Below, in pieces: positions 9,913-17,495 of a stretch of 64,000 nucleotides of DNA. Location: positions 372,001 to 436,000 of the forward strand of contig NZ_SAXA01000001.1 of NCBI RefSeq assembly GCF_004122035.1, written 5' to 3'. A model generated the notes under the pieces. It ran no database searches. It was not told where the DNA came from and was given only the letters and a program-made list of their open reading frames with translations. Numbering within the stretch: position 1 is the stretch's first letter; each line of letters starts with the position of its first letter. This DNA is from Ancylomarina salipaludis. GTDB taxonomy: Bacteria; Bacteroidota; Bacteroidia; Bacteroidales; Marinifilaceae. The translations under genes and the position numbers were made by a program.

Positions 9913-11193
9913 TTAGAAGAAATAGTATAAACCTACAGAAATACGTGTGTTTCCAACCCAGTGAGAATTGATCACCTCAGCTTTTTCATTAATAGCACCA
10001 TCAGTAGAATCTGCATAAGCAGCAGCCGTATATTCAACTTCCAATTCAAGCTTTAGATTGTTAATCTTTTTTGACACACGAGGTGCAATACGGTACAACT
10101 CACCAATATTCTGACTACGGCTATAAATCATATTAGGCACAACCTCATCATCAGCGCCATAATTTTTTGAATAACCAGCTAATAAGGCTAACTCATAGTT
10201 ATTTTTCTGATATGAAAGATCTGCCCATGTCCCCAACACTTTAATGGGGGTGTAAGAAGCTTCATTGGTTACAGGATTTAAACTCTTAGCCGCATAACCA
10301 CCCAACATCAACACATCGGTCATATTCGATCCGTAAGTTGCCTGTGCTTTAATTGTAAGCGGTTTAAAATTTAACTTGAAATAGCCCATTACTGCCCATG
10401 AAGAAAGGGTTTCATCATTCTTCCAAGTTTGAAGATCGTTATTTTCTTTAGAACCTGTTGTACTCAAAAGTGAAGGTTTAATAGTCTTGTATTCAGCACT
10501 AGCTCCTATCAAATGCTTTCCTGCATAATAGTGAACCTGTCCTTGAATGATTGGTAAACCTGCATTTCTCAAATAACGGTTACCTGCCCCTAAAAGACCA
10601 GTACTTGTATAATCACGCTCAGATGCCAAAGCAGCTAAAATTTTCCAATTTTCTGTTTTATGAGTTAAACGCACTTGCGGGTTACGAGCAAATGGCTTGA
10701 ATGGCAAACCAGCATTGGCACCAACTGTTCCTGGAAAAACTTCAGCAACAAAAAGGGGCGACCAAGTCTGTCCAATCAATAAAGATATATTTCCCCAGTC
10801 TAAATTCACAAAAGCATGACGCAAACGCATACCATTAACATCAGACTCTGCATTCCCAATAAACTCAGCTTCCAACAAACCATTGGTTTTGGCACCCAAA
10901 ATATCCGGACCTGTAATTTTTGCATTTACACGCGACTGAATAACAGCCATATTGTAAACGCCACCTTTGTTTATGTCTTTACCACTGGCATCCAATAATT
11001 CATCCTGAGGATATAGCAAAATAAAGCCCTCACGAGCACTTACTGTTTGGCGAGTATCATAAGTAAAAAGAGAATGTACATAGCCTCCAAATTTTACCTG
11101 AATAGGCTTTTTCTCTTCTGTGGATTGTGCAGACAATAAACTTGTACTGCAGAAAAATAGAATAAATAAAAATAAATAGTTTTTGCGATTCAT
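9913..11193 (-). CDS. Outer-membrane beta-barrel porin-like protein
   Basis: The protein has a signal peptide (about residues 1-22, ending LLSAQ) and a body of alternating aromatic and polar beta strands with a final strand ending in phenylalanine (ISVGLYYFF), the usual signal for barrel insertion. Features such as KFGGYVHSLFTYD, LRHAFVNLDWGNISLLIGQTW and RNPQVRLTH resemble DcaP-like or general porins that pass small solutes through the outer membrane. The substrate cannot be told from sequence. It appears to be a single-gene unit with its own promoter, since the neighbouring barrel gene upstream has its own terminator. Confidence 0.8.
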   Translation of the reverse strand: MNRKNYLFLFILFFCSTSLLSAQSTEEKKPIQVKFGGYVHSLFTYDTRQTVSAREGFILLYPQDELLDASGKDINKGGVYNMAVIQSRVNAKITGPDILGAKTNGLLEAEFIGNAESDVNGMRLRHAFVNLDWGNISLLIGQTWSPLFVAEVFPGTVGANAGLPFKPFARNPQVRLTHKTENWKILAALASERDYTSTGLLGAGNRYLRNAGLPIIQGQVHYYAGKHLIGASAEYKTIKPSLLSTTGSKENNDLQTWKNDETLSSWAVMGYFKLNFKPLTIKAQATYGSNMTDVLMLGGYAAKSLNPVTNEASYTPIKVLGTWADLSYQKNNYELALLAGYSKNYGADDEVVPNMIYSRSQNIGELYRIAPRVSKKINNLKLELEVEYTAAAYADSTDGAINEKAEVINSHWVGNTRISVGLYYFF

Positions 11194-11222
11194 AGCAATT
11201 GCTTATAATTTAAGATTTGCCG

Positions 11223-11230
11223 CAAAGATA
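11223..11230 (-). promoter_or_regulatory. -7 box (TATCTTTG) for the porin gene
   Basis: The minus strand reads TATCTTTG, an exact match to TAnnTTTG, 30 bases upstream of the porin ATG. The -33 region is A/T-rich without a clear TTTG. Confidence 0.5.
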
Positions 11231-11337
11231 GTTTTTTTAATGAGAGTTAAAATGTGTTAATTAAGAAGATGTGACGATTTGAGGATGAGATGATGTGAGA
11301 AGCTAAACTAGGTATTTTTAAACTTATTTAAATGAGA

Positions 11338-11371
11338 AAAACCTCCAAGGAGTAAAATCCTTGAAGGTTTA
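11338..11371 (-). terminator. Rho-independent terminator of the barrel-protein gene
   Basis: The stem AAACCTCCAAGG with CCTTGAAGGTTT has one mismatch in 12 pairs. On the minus strand it is followed by TTTT, just past the stop codon of the gene ending at 11394. Confidence 0.75.
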
Positions 11372-11393
11372 TAAGTTATATTTCTATATCAGC

Positions 11394-11975
11394 TTAAAAC
11401 GAATAAGCAACTCCCAACTGAATCACTGAATTATATGCTTTAGAATTATCAATATCATCAAGCTTTGACAACCCTCTATTATATCTTACGTCAAGAGATA
11501 TTTCATCACTTACATCAAAAGATAAACCGAAGTTTAAACTAAAATCAAAATCCTTAAATTCATCTTTTATATCAACTGTACCAGTCACATCACCTTGTTC
11601 AGCTTGAGCTTCAGCTTTTACCAAAAACCCCAATTGTGGACCTGCATACACATGAATTTTATCAGATGCTCCCAGACTCATTTTCAAGAGTAATGGAATA
11701 TTTATATAAGTAGTTTTTATCGATAGATCACCATCCCCACTATCAATTTTCCAGCCTTGTCTAGAATATAGCAATTCTGGTTGAAAAGATAGATTATTAT
11801 TTAATGGTAGATTCAAAAATCCACCAAAATATAAACCAGCTTTCATATCAACATCGTCAACATCATCACCTACGAGATTTGAAAGGTTTAATCCTGCTTT
11901 TGCACCAAATTTAACATCTTGTGCATACCCATAAGAAGCGATTAAAACACAAATAACAACTAAGATTTTCTTCAT
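11394..11975 (-). CDS. Small outer-membrane beta-barrel protein (OMP_b-brl family)
   Basis: This 193-residue protein has a signal peptide (residues 1-18, ending YGYAQ) and the standard start of the Bacteroidota PorT-like or OmpX-like barrels (DVKFGAKAGLNLSNL). Later strands read LSFQPELLYSRQGW, INIPLLLKMS, VYAGPQLGFLV and SLDVRYNRGLSKL, with a terminal aromatic (VAYSF). It is predicted to be an eight-stranded outer-membrane barrel. Its role is unknown; such proteins are numerous in the phylum. It has its own terminator and candidate promoter boxes. Confidence 0.85.
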   Translation of the reverse strand: MKKILVVICVLIASYGYAQDVKFGAKAGLNLSNLVGDDVDDVDMKAGLYFGGFLNLPLNNNLSFQPELLYSRQGWKIDSGDGDLSIKTTYINIPLLLKMSLGASDKIHVYAGPQLGFLVKAEAQAEQGDVTGTVDIKDEFKDFDFSLNFGLSFDVSDEISLDVRYNRGLSKLDDIDNSKAYNSVIQLGVAYSF

Positions 11976-12006
11976 AATATTTTTTTAGGGTTAGTTTATA
12001 ATGACA

Positions 12007-12058
12007 CAAATTTATCCTAATTATTTTATATTATGATCTGTCAAATCTGTCAAATTTA
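12007..12058 (-). promoter_or_regulatory. Candidate promoter region with two -7-like boxes and a short direct repeat
   Basis: On the minus strand, TAAATTTG occurs twice, at 12007-12014 and 12051-12058, both matching TAnnTTTG. Next to the distal box is a tandem 9-base repeat (ATCTGTCAA twice on the plus strand, about 12036-12053). Neither box has a well-spaced -33 element. Confidence 0.4.
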
Positions 12059-12112
12059 TGAAGATCTATTCATTATAATAAAAACGGGTCTTACAGAATC
12101 AACGAATACAAT

Positions 12113-12739
12113 TTATTTTTCATATTCCTGATACACAATCAAAGAGTTGCCTTCGAAATCGATTCGAAAGCTATCTCCCATGGATTCGTTTAATGTCCCT
12201 TGCCACAACATGTCCAGTTTCTGATTAGTTAGTTCGTAGCGTAGGTTAGCTGTCGTGATAATGGTTTCTGCTTGAGGAGAGAATATTGAGACTTGTTGAC
12301 CGATATAAGAATCGAAGTTTCGGGAGCGCATAACCGGGGTGAAGATCCCATAATCAGTCAGCATTTTCACCTTCATCTTTTTCGTATAAGATGGCAGAAG
12401 AAAAATATTACCAATCATATGATCATCCCGTTCTCCCGTAGCACCAACAATGGTAATATCGTTGATTTTATTAGCCAAACACCAGTTTACGGCTTTGGTT
12501 AAATCGTTGGTATCCTGATTCGAAAAATGATGGATAATATCCTGATATTTGCGTTTTAAATCATCAGAAAGTGAATCTAAATCACCCACAATTGCATGAG
12601 CTTCTATACCCGCAGTTTCCAGCTTATTAATGGCTCCATCACAACAGACAATGCATTCCGATGATTTTAAACTGTTCAATGGAATTTCATGGACTGGAAA
12701 ACTGCCATTAGCCAATATAACTGCTGATTTTGATCTCAT
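12113..12739 (-). CDS. thiN: Thiamine pyrophosphokinase
   Basis: The enzyme converts thiamine and ATP to thiamine diphosphate and AMP. Family motifs are visible in order: CCDGA near residue 32, GDLDS at 52-56, SNQDTNDLTKA at 73-83 and GATGERDDH at 99-107, which together form the catalytic and nucleotide site. The C-terminal half is the beta-sandwich thiamine-binding domain. The length of 208 residues is normal. It is the last gene of the TPP-riboswitch operon, 45 bases after the PnuT-type transporter, so imported thiamine would be phosphorylated at once. The same gene has been called tnr3 in Bacteroidota. Confidence 0.94.
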   Translation of the reverse strand: MRSKSAVILANGSFPVHEIPLNSLKSSECIVCCDGAINKLETAGIEAHAIVGDLDSLSDDLKRKYQDIIHHFSNQDTNDLTKAVNWCLANKINDITIVGATGERDDHMIGNIFLLPSYTKKMKVKMLTDYGIFTPVMRSRNFDSYIGQQVSIFSPQAETIITTANLRYELTNQKLDMLWQGTLNESMGDSFRIDFEGNSLIVYQEYEK

Positions 12740-12784
12740 TTTTCTGTGGTGTAAACTTATGAGTCACAAAAATAGGGTTTTGCT

Positions 12785-13375
12785 TTAGATTGCTTGAGAC
12801 TTTGCCAAATCTTTTTTCCACTGATAATAACCATACAAAGCCAGAATCGTGTAAAAAGCAAATAAAATTGAAGTTGGGTACAAACCTTTGTAAAGATACA
12901 ATCCCATGGATACGGCATCAACGAGTACCCAAACCAGCCATTGCTCCAGAATCTTACGAGCCAACATCCATGTGGCGACAATACTTAGAGCGGTTGTAAA
13001 CGAATCCCAGTATGGAATAGGAGAATCGGTATAATTAACCAAAATAAAAGAAATGCCAATGTAGATAAACAAACTCGCCAATAAAAGCTTAAAAAACAAA
13101 CCAAGCCCTAAACTGACTACGGGTAATTCTTCTTCAACCTGCCCTTTCGAGCGAGACCAATGAAACCAACCATATATGCTGATGAATACATAATAGAACT
13201 GAAGCCCCATATCTGCATAAAACTTGGCAACAAAAAACACATAGATATACATCAGTGCAGAGAACAAACCAACCGGCCAGAGCCATTTGTTTTGTTTGAT
13301 TTCTAAATACAGAAAAATAAAGCCTGAAAGCGTTCCTATTATTTCAACACTGTTTGCACTGATCCAATCTAACAT
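12785..13375 (-). CDS. pnuT: PnuC-family transporter, probable thiamine transporter PnuT
   Basis: This inner-membrane protein of about 196 residues has seven or eight hydrophobic segments and the PnuC family signature: YWDSF, then ATWMLARKILEQW, then VDAVSMGLYLYKGL. PnuC proteins usually carry nicotinamide riboside, but members placed between a TonB receptor and thiamine pyrophosphokinase under a TPP riboswitch are assigned to thiamine (PnuT). The context here is exactly that. The frame opens at a TTG at 13396; the ATG at 13375 gives the better N-terminus. A hairpin lies just upstream, between the receptor stop and this start. Confidence 0.88.
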   Translation of the reverse strand: MLDWISANSVEIIGTLSGFIFLYLEIKQNKWLWPVGLFSALMYIYVFFVAKFYADMGLQFYYVFISIYGWFHWSRSKGQVEEELPVVSLGLGLFFKLLLASLFIYIGISFILVNYTDSPIPYWDSFTTALSIVATWMLARKILEQWLVWVLVDAVSMGLYLYKGLYPTSILFAFYTILALYGYYQWKKDLAKSQAI

Positions 13376-13390
13376 CCTGTTTTTATATCT

Positions 13391-13434
13391 AACCAAGCTG
13401 AAAGTAATCGCTCTCAGCTTGGTTTTAAAATTAA
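13391..13434 (-). other. Intercistronic hairpin between receptor and pnuT
   Basis: A perfect 11-bp stem (AACCAAGCTGA with TCAGCTTGGTT) encloses a 22-base loop. On the minus strand it ends about 16 bases before the pnuT ATG and is not followed by a T run, so it does not look like a normal terminator. It could stabilise or process the mRNA, or lower pnuT expression relative to the receptor. Confidence 0.6.
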
Positions 13435-13467
13435 TAACTTAAATTATGAATCCGAATCTATTCCTGA

Positions 13468-15939
13468 TTAAAAAGTAAGACTTAAGCCAGCCATAAAGTT
13501 AATTCCAGCCTGAGGGAAATAACCATCCATTGCATAACGTTCGCCACCATAGATATATGAATACACCCAGGCATTCGATTCGTATTCTGCATCAAACACA
13601 TTATTCACCAACAGATTGAATTTCAAACTTTCTGCAAATTTTGGTTTGAATTCATATGAGAAATTTACATTCGATACGGTGTAAGCATCCAAACTTCTGT
13701 CATCATTTGATGAATTATCGATATATTGTTTACCCACATATTGAGATATTAACTGCATGCCAAAACCAGATTGAGTGTACGAAAACACCGAATTAGCCGT
13801 TACATTGGGTGAAAAAGCCAAATCTGTTGTACCTAAATCAGAAACTGCTTGTTCTCCAGTCTCCCAGTTATCCCAATTATCAACATGCTCTACAAAATCC
13901 TTTATTTTATTTTCACTCAATGATAAATTCCCTTTCCAGGAAAGCGATTTTGTAATATTTGTTGCTGCACTTAACTCAACACCTGTTCGATAAGACTTAT
14001 CAACATTTACCATCACAGCTGAACCAACATCATTTATTTCACCGGTCAAAACCAACTGATCCTTATAATCCATATAAAACACATTCGCTTCAAACAGGAA
14101 ATTCGCTTTTGATAACTTATAAGTTAACTCGTAATCAAATAAACGCTCACTCGTTGGTACACTTCCAGGCTTTGCATCAGTATAATTACTTCGATTAGGT
14201 TCACGATTAGCGACTGATAAAGAAGCAAAAAGACGGTGATTCTCGTTGAATTCATAATTCAAACCAACTTTAGGATTAAAGAATAAAAAATCGTGATTTT
14301 GAGTAATATCTCTTAAATCTGAATCGATGCCTTTAATTTTATAATCAATCCCTCTTAATTGCATATCAGCATACAAACTCAAAGAATTATCTACGGCAAC
14401 ATTAGCTTTTACATAAGCATTATACTCTTCTTTAGTTCCATTATTATCATAATAATGATCGCCTAAAAATGAATCCCCGGCATTTTTCATCCAACGAATT
14501 TCACCAAAGTGGTCACCATCGTATTTGTTCCAGCCACCCCCTGCAACCAGGTCAAGCGATTCCATTTTCTTCGAAAAAGAAAAGACTGCTCCGTAAAAAT
14601 CATTATCCAACCATTTACGACGAATAATATCGGTTTTTTCAATGGTTTCACCCCCGATTACAACTGGAGCCAAAGCATATTTTTCAAGTTTATCATTTTT
14701 CTTAAACTGCTCGTAATATCCCTCTCCTTGCGTATAATGAAAAGCCATATTAAACTTAGTATTATCCGCAAACAGGTGAGTTAAAAACAAACGGTAATGC
14801 TTCTGCCAATAATTATCGGTTTCATTGTCATAGGTATACTGGTTGTAAGTTCGGGAATCGGAAGCCAACATATGATCAACCACTTCCTGACTAACTAACC
14901 AATGATCGGCATAACGTTGCATACCTTCTGCATCATTTTCCAAACGAACTTTAGGTACGCCGTTCCAGGCTTGATACGTTTTTTCTTTCCCTACAATTAC
15001 ATTGGCTTTTACGCTGGTGCGTTCCCCATAATATCCTGCAGAAACATAGGCCGATTGCAAATCAGAACTAGCTCTGTCAATAAACCCATCCGACGTAATT
15101 TTAGACAAACGTGCATCAAAAGCAAAACCTTTCTTTAAACCAGTTCCAAGTTTAACGGTATTTTTAAAGGTATTAAATGATCCGGCCGAACTTGAGATTT
15201 CAGCATAAGGCAAAGCATTTACATTCTGTGTTTGCATATTGATACTCGCACCAAAAGCACCTGCTCCACTGGTTGATGTTCCCACACCACGTTGAATTTG
15301 AATATCATCAAGCGATGAAGTAAAATCAGGCATATTTACCCAGAAAACACCATGCGATTCTGAATCATTCAAAGGAATACCATCAACTGTCACATTGATA
15401 CGATTGGCATCAGATCCACGAATACGAAAGCCGGTATAACCCACACCGGCGCCCGCATCAGTTGTGGTTACGAATGAGGGGGTAATTGATAAAAGCATCG
15501 GAATATCCTGTCCCAAATTTCGCTTCGACAAATCTTCATGACTTACATTAGTGACAACAACCGGCGTTTTTGAATCTGCTCGGGTTGCTGACACCAAGAC
15601 CTCATCTGCCAGGATAGCTGAATATTGAAGAACAAAATCCAATCTTAGGTCTGATTTAAGATCAACTTCTTGTGTTTGCGGTTTAAAAGCTAAAAAGCTT
15701 GCCACAATCTCGTAAAAACCCGGCTTTAAGTTTTCAATTTTGTATTCACCATTAGCATTGGCAGACACGCCATGCATACTCCCTTTTATTACAACTGCTG
15801 CCCCAGGCAGAGGATTTCCATCCTGATTAAGCACTTTCCCTCTCAACGTGATTTGAGAAAATCCTGCAAAACAGAAAAATTGAAACACAAGCAGCAAAGC
15901 TACTTTTGTAAATAATGAACTGATTTTTTTTGTAGACAT
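13468..15939 (-). CDS. TonB-dependent outer-membrane receptor, probable thiamine receptor
   Basis: The 823-residue protein has a signal peptide ending near residue 28 and a carboxypeptidase-regulatory-like beta domain (about 30-115, TLRGKVLNQDGNPLPGAAVVIKG). A plug domain follows (about 120-240, with FRIRGSDANRINVTVDGIPLND and the RGVGTSTSGAGAFGA segment), then a large beta-barrel ending in phenylalanine (FMAGLSLTF). TonB receptors import scarce nutrients using the proton motive force. The TPP riboswitch upstream and the pnuT and thiN genes downstream indicate thiamine or a thiamine phosphate as substrate, matching the omr1 gene described in this phylum. It is not paired with a SusD protein, so it is not a polysaccharide-utilisation receptor. 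Confidence 0.9.
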   Translation of the reverse strand: MSTKKISSLFTKVALLLVFQFFCFAGFSQITLRGKVLNQDGNPLPGAAVVIKGSMHGVSANANGEYKIENLKPGFYEIVASFLAFKPQTQEVDLKSDLRLDFVLQYSAILADEVLVSATRADSKTPVVVTNVSHEDLSKRNLGQDIPMLLSITPSFVTTTDAGAGVGYTGFRIRGSDANRINVTVDGIPLNDSESHGVFWVNMPDFTSSLDDIQIQRGVGTSTSGAGAFGASINMQTQNVNALPYAEISSSAGSFNTFKNTVKLGTGLKKGFAFDARLSKITSDGFIDRASSDLQSAYVSAGYYGERTSVKANVIVGKEKTYQAWNGVPKVRLENDAEGMQRYADHWLVSQEVVDHMLASDSRTYNQYTYDNETDNYWQKHYRLFLTHLFADNTKFNMAFHYTQGEGYYEQFKKNDKLEKYALAPVVIGGETIEKTDIIRRKWLDNDFYGAVFSFSKKMESLDLVAGGGWNKYDGDHFGEIRWMKNAGDSFLGDHYYDNNGTKEEYNAYVKANVAVDNSLSLYADMQLRGIDYKIKGIDSDLRDITQNHDFLFFNPKVGLNYEFNENHRLFASLSVANREPNRSNYTDAKPGSVPTSERLFDYELTYKLSKANFLFEANVFYMDYKDQLVLTGEINDVGSAVMVNVDKSYRTGVELSAATNITKSLSWKGNLSLSENKIKDFVEHVDNWDNWETGEQAVSDLGTTDLAFSPNVTANSVFSYTQSGFGMQLISQYVGKQYIDNSSNDDRSLDAYTVSNVNFSYEFKPKFAESLKFNLLVNNVFDAEYESNAWVYSYIYGGERYAMDGYFPQAGINFMAGLSLTF

Positions 15940-16032
15940 TACAATAAAGTTTTTTAGGCTGAATAGATCAGCATTCGATAAAAAAATATTGCAATGAGGT
16001 TCTTAAGATGAGATATCAGGCGAATAGTAATT

Positions 16033-16137
16033 TCGCAATTCCCTACGCCGGCATTATCCGGATCAGGTGTAAGAAACCGAAGTTAATCTGTTTCTAAGGG
16101 TATAATCTCAGCCCGTTTATTTAAGGCACCCCACTGT
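16033..16137 (-). ncRNA. TPP riboswitch (THI element)
   Basis: Read on the minus strand, the region contains the conserved blocks GTGGGGTGCC, GGGCTGAGATTATACCC, CACCTGATCCGGATAATGCC and GGCGTAGGGAA in the canonical order and spacing. These form the pyrimidine-sensing and diphosphate-sensing arms. It lies about 95 bases upstream of the receptor ATG and should reduce expression of receptor, pnuT and thiN when thiamine diphosphate is plentiful. Confidence 0.97.
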
Positions 16138-16147
16138 TATTAGTGCG

Positions 16148-16178
16148 CAAAGGTAATTTGATTTCCTTAAAATACAAG
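16148..16178 (-). promoter_or_regulatory. Promoter of the thiamine operon (CTTG-N19-TACCTTTG)
   Basis: The minus strand has TACCTTTG at 16155-16148 and CTTG at 16178-16175, 19 bases apart. This matches the Bacteroidota TTTG-N19-21-TAnnTTTG pattern with one change. The predicted start of transcription (about 16141) falls just before the riboswitch, as expected. Confidence 0.75.
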
Positions 16179-16268
16179 TCTCAATTCATTTCAATACGGA
16201 ATGATCTAAACTTTTCATTATCAACAAAGATACAAGGAATATCTGATAGCAAACAAAGTCTCTGGCAC

Positions 16269-16297
16269 AAAAAAAGCACCCATAAAACTTGGGTGCT
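16269..16297 (-). terminator. Rho-independent terminator of the thioredoxin genes
   Basis: The stem AGCACCCA (16275-16282) pairs with TGGGTGCT (16290-16297). On the minus strand it is followed by a run of seven T. It lies 27 bases past the stop codon of the exported thioredoxin gene. Confidence 0.85.
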
Positions 16298-16323
16298 CTC
16301 ATATTTAAAGACTTAGCAGTCCT

Positions 16324-16770
16324 CTATTTTTCACTAACAACTTCCTTTACCCCCATAACTTCGGTTAAAGCTTTCACAAAGGTTGCTTTTGGAAAAGCCC
16401 CTTTTGCCATCTGGGGTTGCCCTTGGGCAGGAATAAACAAGAAGGAAGGAATACTTGTAATACCAAATGCAGCCGAAACCGCTCTGGCCTTATCCGTATC
16501 CACCTTATAAATTTGAATGGCATCGCCATATTCCTCTTGTAATTCTTCAAGAATTGGCGCTACCCTTTTGCAAGGACCACACCAAGTCGCATAAAAATCA
16601 ACAATTACAGGCTTATCACCTTTAAACACCCATTCCTTTTCATTCACAAAGTCAAAAACTTTTTCTTTAAAACCTTCATCATCCAAAGCAATCACTTTCG
16701 ATTGAGAGAAGCCTGCAAGGCTCAGGAATACAAACCCTAACAGGAAGGTTGATTTTATTAAATTTCTCAT
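16324..16770 (-). CDS. Exported thioredoxin
   Basis: The protein has a signal peptide (residues 1-22, ending LAGFSQ) and one thioredoxin domain with the active site WCGPC (Cys64, Cys67) and the conserved cis-proline region GITSIPSFLF. It should act on disulfides in the periplasm. The next gene upstream is a cytoplasmic thioredoxin closely similar in sequence (shared EKVFDF, FKGDKP or FEGNKP, QPQMA and GALSK-like or GAFPK-like segments), so the two look like a local duplication with different destinations. The gap between them is 57 bases and holds a candidate promoter. Confidence 0.92.
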   Translation of the reverse strand: MRNLIKSTFLLGFVFLSLAGFSQSKVIALDDEGFKEKVFDFVNEKEWVFKGDKPVIVDFYATWCGPCKRVAPILEELQEEYGDAIQIYKVDTDKARAVSAAFGITSIPSFLFIPAQGQPQMAKGAFPKATFVKALTEVMGVKEVVSEK

Positions 16771-16795
16771 AATTGTTTGATTTATTATTGATGCT

Positions 16796-16803
16796 CAAAT
16801 ATA
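16796..16803 (-). promoter_or_regulatory. -7 box (TATATTTG) between the two thioredoxin genes
   Basis: TATATTTG on the minus strand matches TAnnTTTG and lies 26 bases upstream of the exported thioredoxin ATG. It suggests that this gene can be expressed separately from the upstream thioredoxin. No clear -33 box is visible. Confidence 0.45.
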
Positions 16804-16827
16804 CTTGAATATTCTTACTTCAGAAGA

Positions 16828-17187
16828 TTATTCACTCACGCCTAAAACATCCTTAAATGCTTGCTTGAAGGATTCTTTTGACAAGGCACCTTGAGCCATC
16901 TGAGGCTGGCCATCCTGTGGTACAAATAAGAGCGAAGGAATACTTTGTATACCAAATACAGAAGACAACTCTTTTTCTTCTTCCGTGTTAATCTTATAAA
17001 TCTCCAATTTGTCACCATACTCTTTCTTCAACTCTTCCAAAACAGGAGCTACCGCTTTACAAGGTCCACACCAGTCTGCATAAAAATCAATTAAACAAGG
17101 TTTATTCCCTTCAAATTTCCAATCCTTATTATTTTCGAAATCAAACACCTTTTCCTTGAAAGATGCTAATGTTAAATGCTCTACCAT
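16828..17187 (-). CDS. trxA: Cytoplasmic thioredoxin
   Basis: This 119-residue thioredoxin has no signal peptide. The active site is WCGPC (Cys40, Cys43) and the cis-proline region reads GIQSIPSLLF. It reduces cytoplasmic disulfides using thioredoxin reductase, which is not in this window. It is a paralogue of the exported thioredoxin just downstream. The first residues before the domain are short (MVEHLTLASF), as in housekeeping thioredoxins, but whether this is the main TrxA of the cell cannot be told here. Confidence 0.9.
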   Translation of the reverse strand: MVEHLTLASFKEKVFDFENNKDWKFEGNKPCLIDFYADWCGPCKAVAPVLEELKKEYGDKLEIYKINTEEEKELSSVFGIQSIPSLLFVPQDGQPQMAQGALSKESFKQAFKDVLGVSE

Positions 17188-17495
17188 AATTATTAAATTT
17201 AAAAATGTAAATATGTCTATTTCTACATATCAATTAACATGCCAAGATAATAATATGACAAAATGCCACTGTTTAGATTGAAGAGCGCCTGACTAATTCA
17301 TGAAATCAATAGCATCCAAATCATCTTTAAAATAGGTGCAATTTCATTAGAAAGCTGATTATCTATTCTTATATTTTAGAATGATCCTAAATAATTGTAT
17401 TTTTGCCCGATCAAGGAGATATTCGTTTCAAACTTGAAACATGTATCAGCTTAAGCTAATACACTCCTGAATTGATATTTATATAAGTTTAAACT
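17188..17495. other. Intergenic region between divergent trxA-like and cca genes
   Basis: This 308-base AT-rich region holds the promoter regions of the two divergent genes. On the plus strand a promoter-like pair for cca is visible near 17375-17405. No coding frame, RNA gene or strong hairpin was seen. Confidence 0.6.
17375..17405 (+). promoter_or_regulatory. Promoter candidate for cca (TTTA-N19-TATTTTTG)
   Basis: TATTTTTG at 17398-17405 matches TAnnTTTG, and TTTA at 17375-17378 lies 19 bases upstream. The start codon is about 90 bases downstream. Confidence 0.5.

Noticed and set aside
13468-15939. SusC-type polysaccharide utilisation receptor
   Set aside because: No SusD gene or glycoside hydrolases are nearby, and the riboswitch and downstream genes point to thiamine.
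16264-16277. GG-N10-GC match (TGGCACAAAAAAAGCA) resembling a sigma-54 promoter
   Set aside because: It is formed by the A run and stem of the thioredoxin terminator, faces against the genes there, and lacks the -24 G and the -12 TTGC context.
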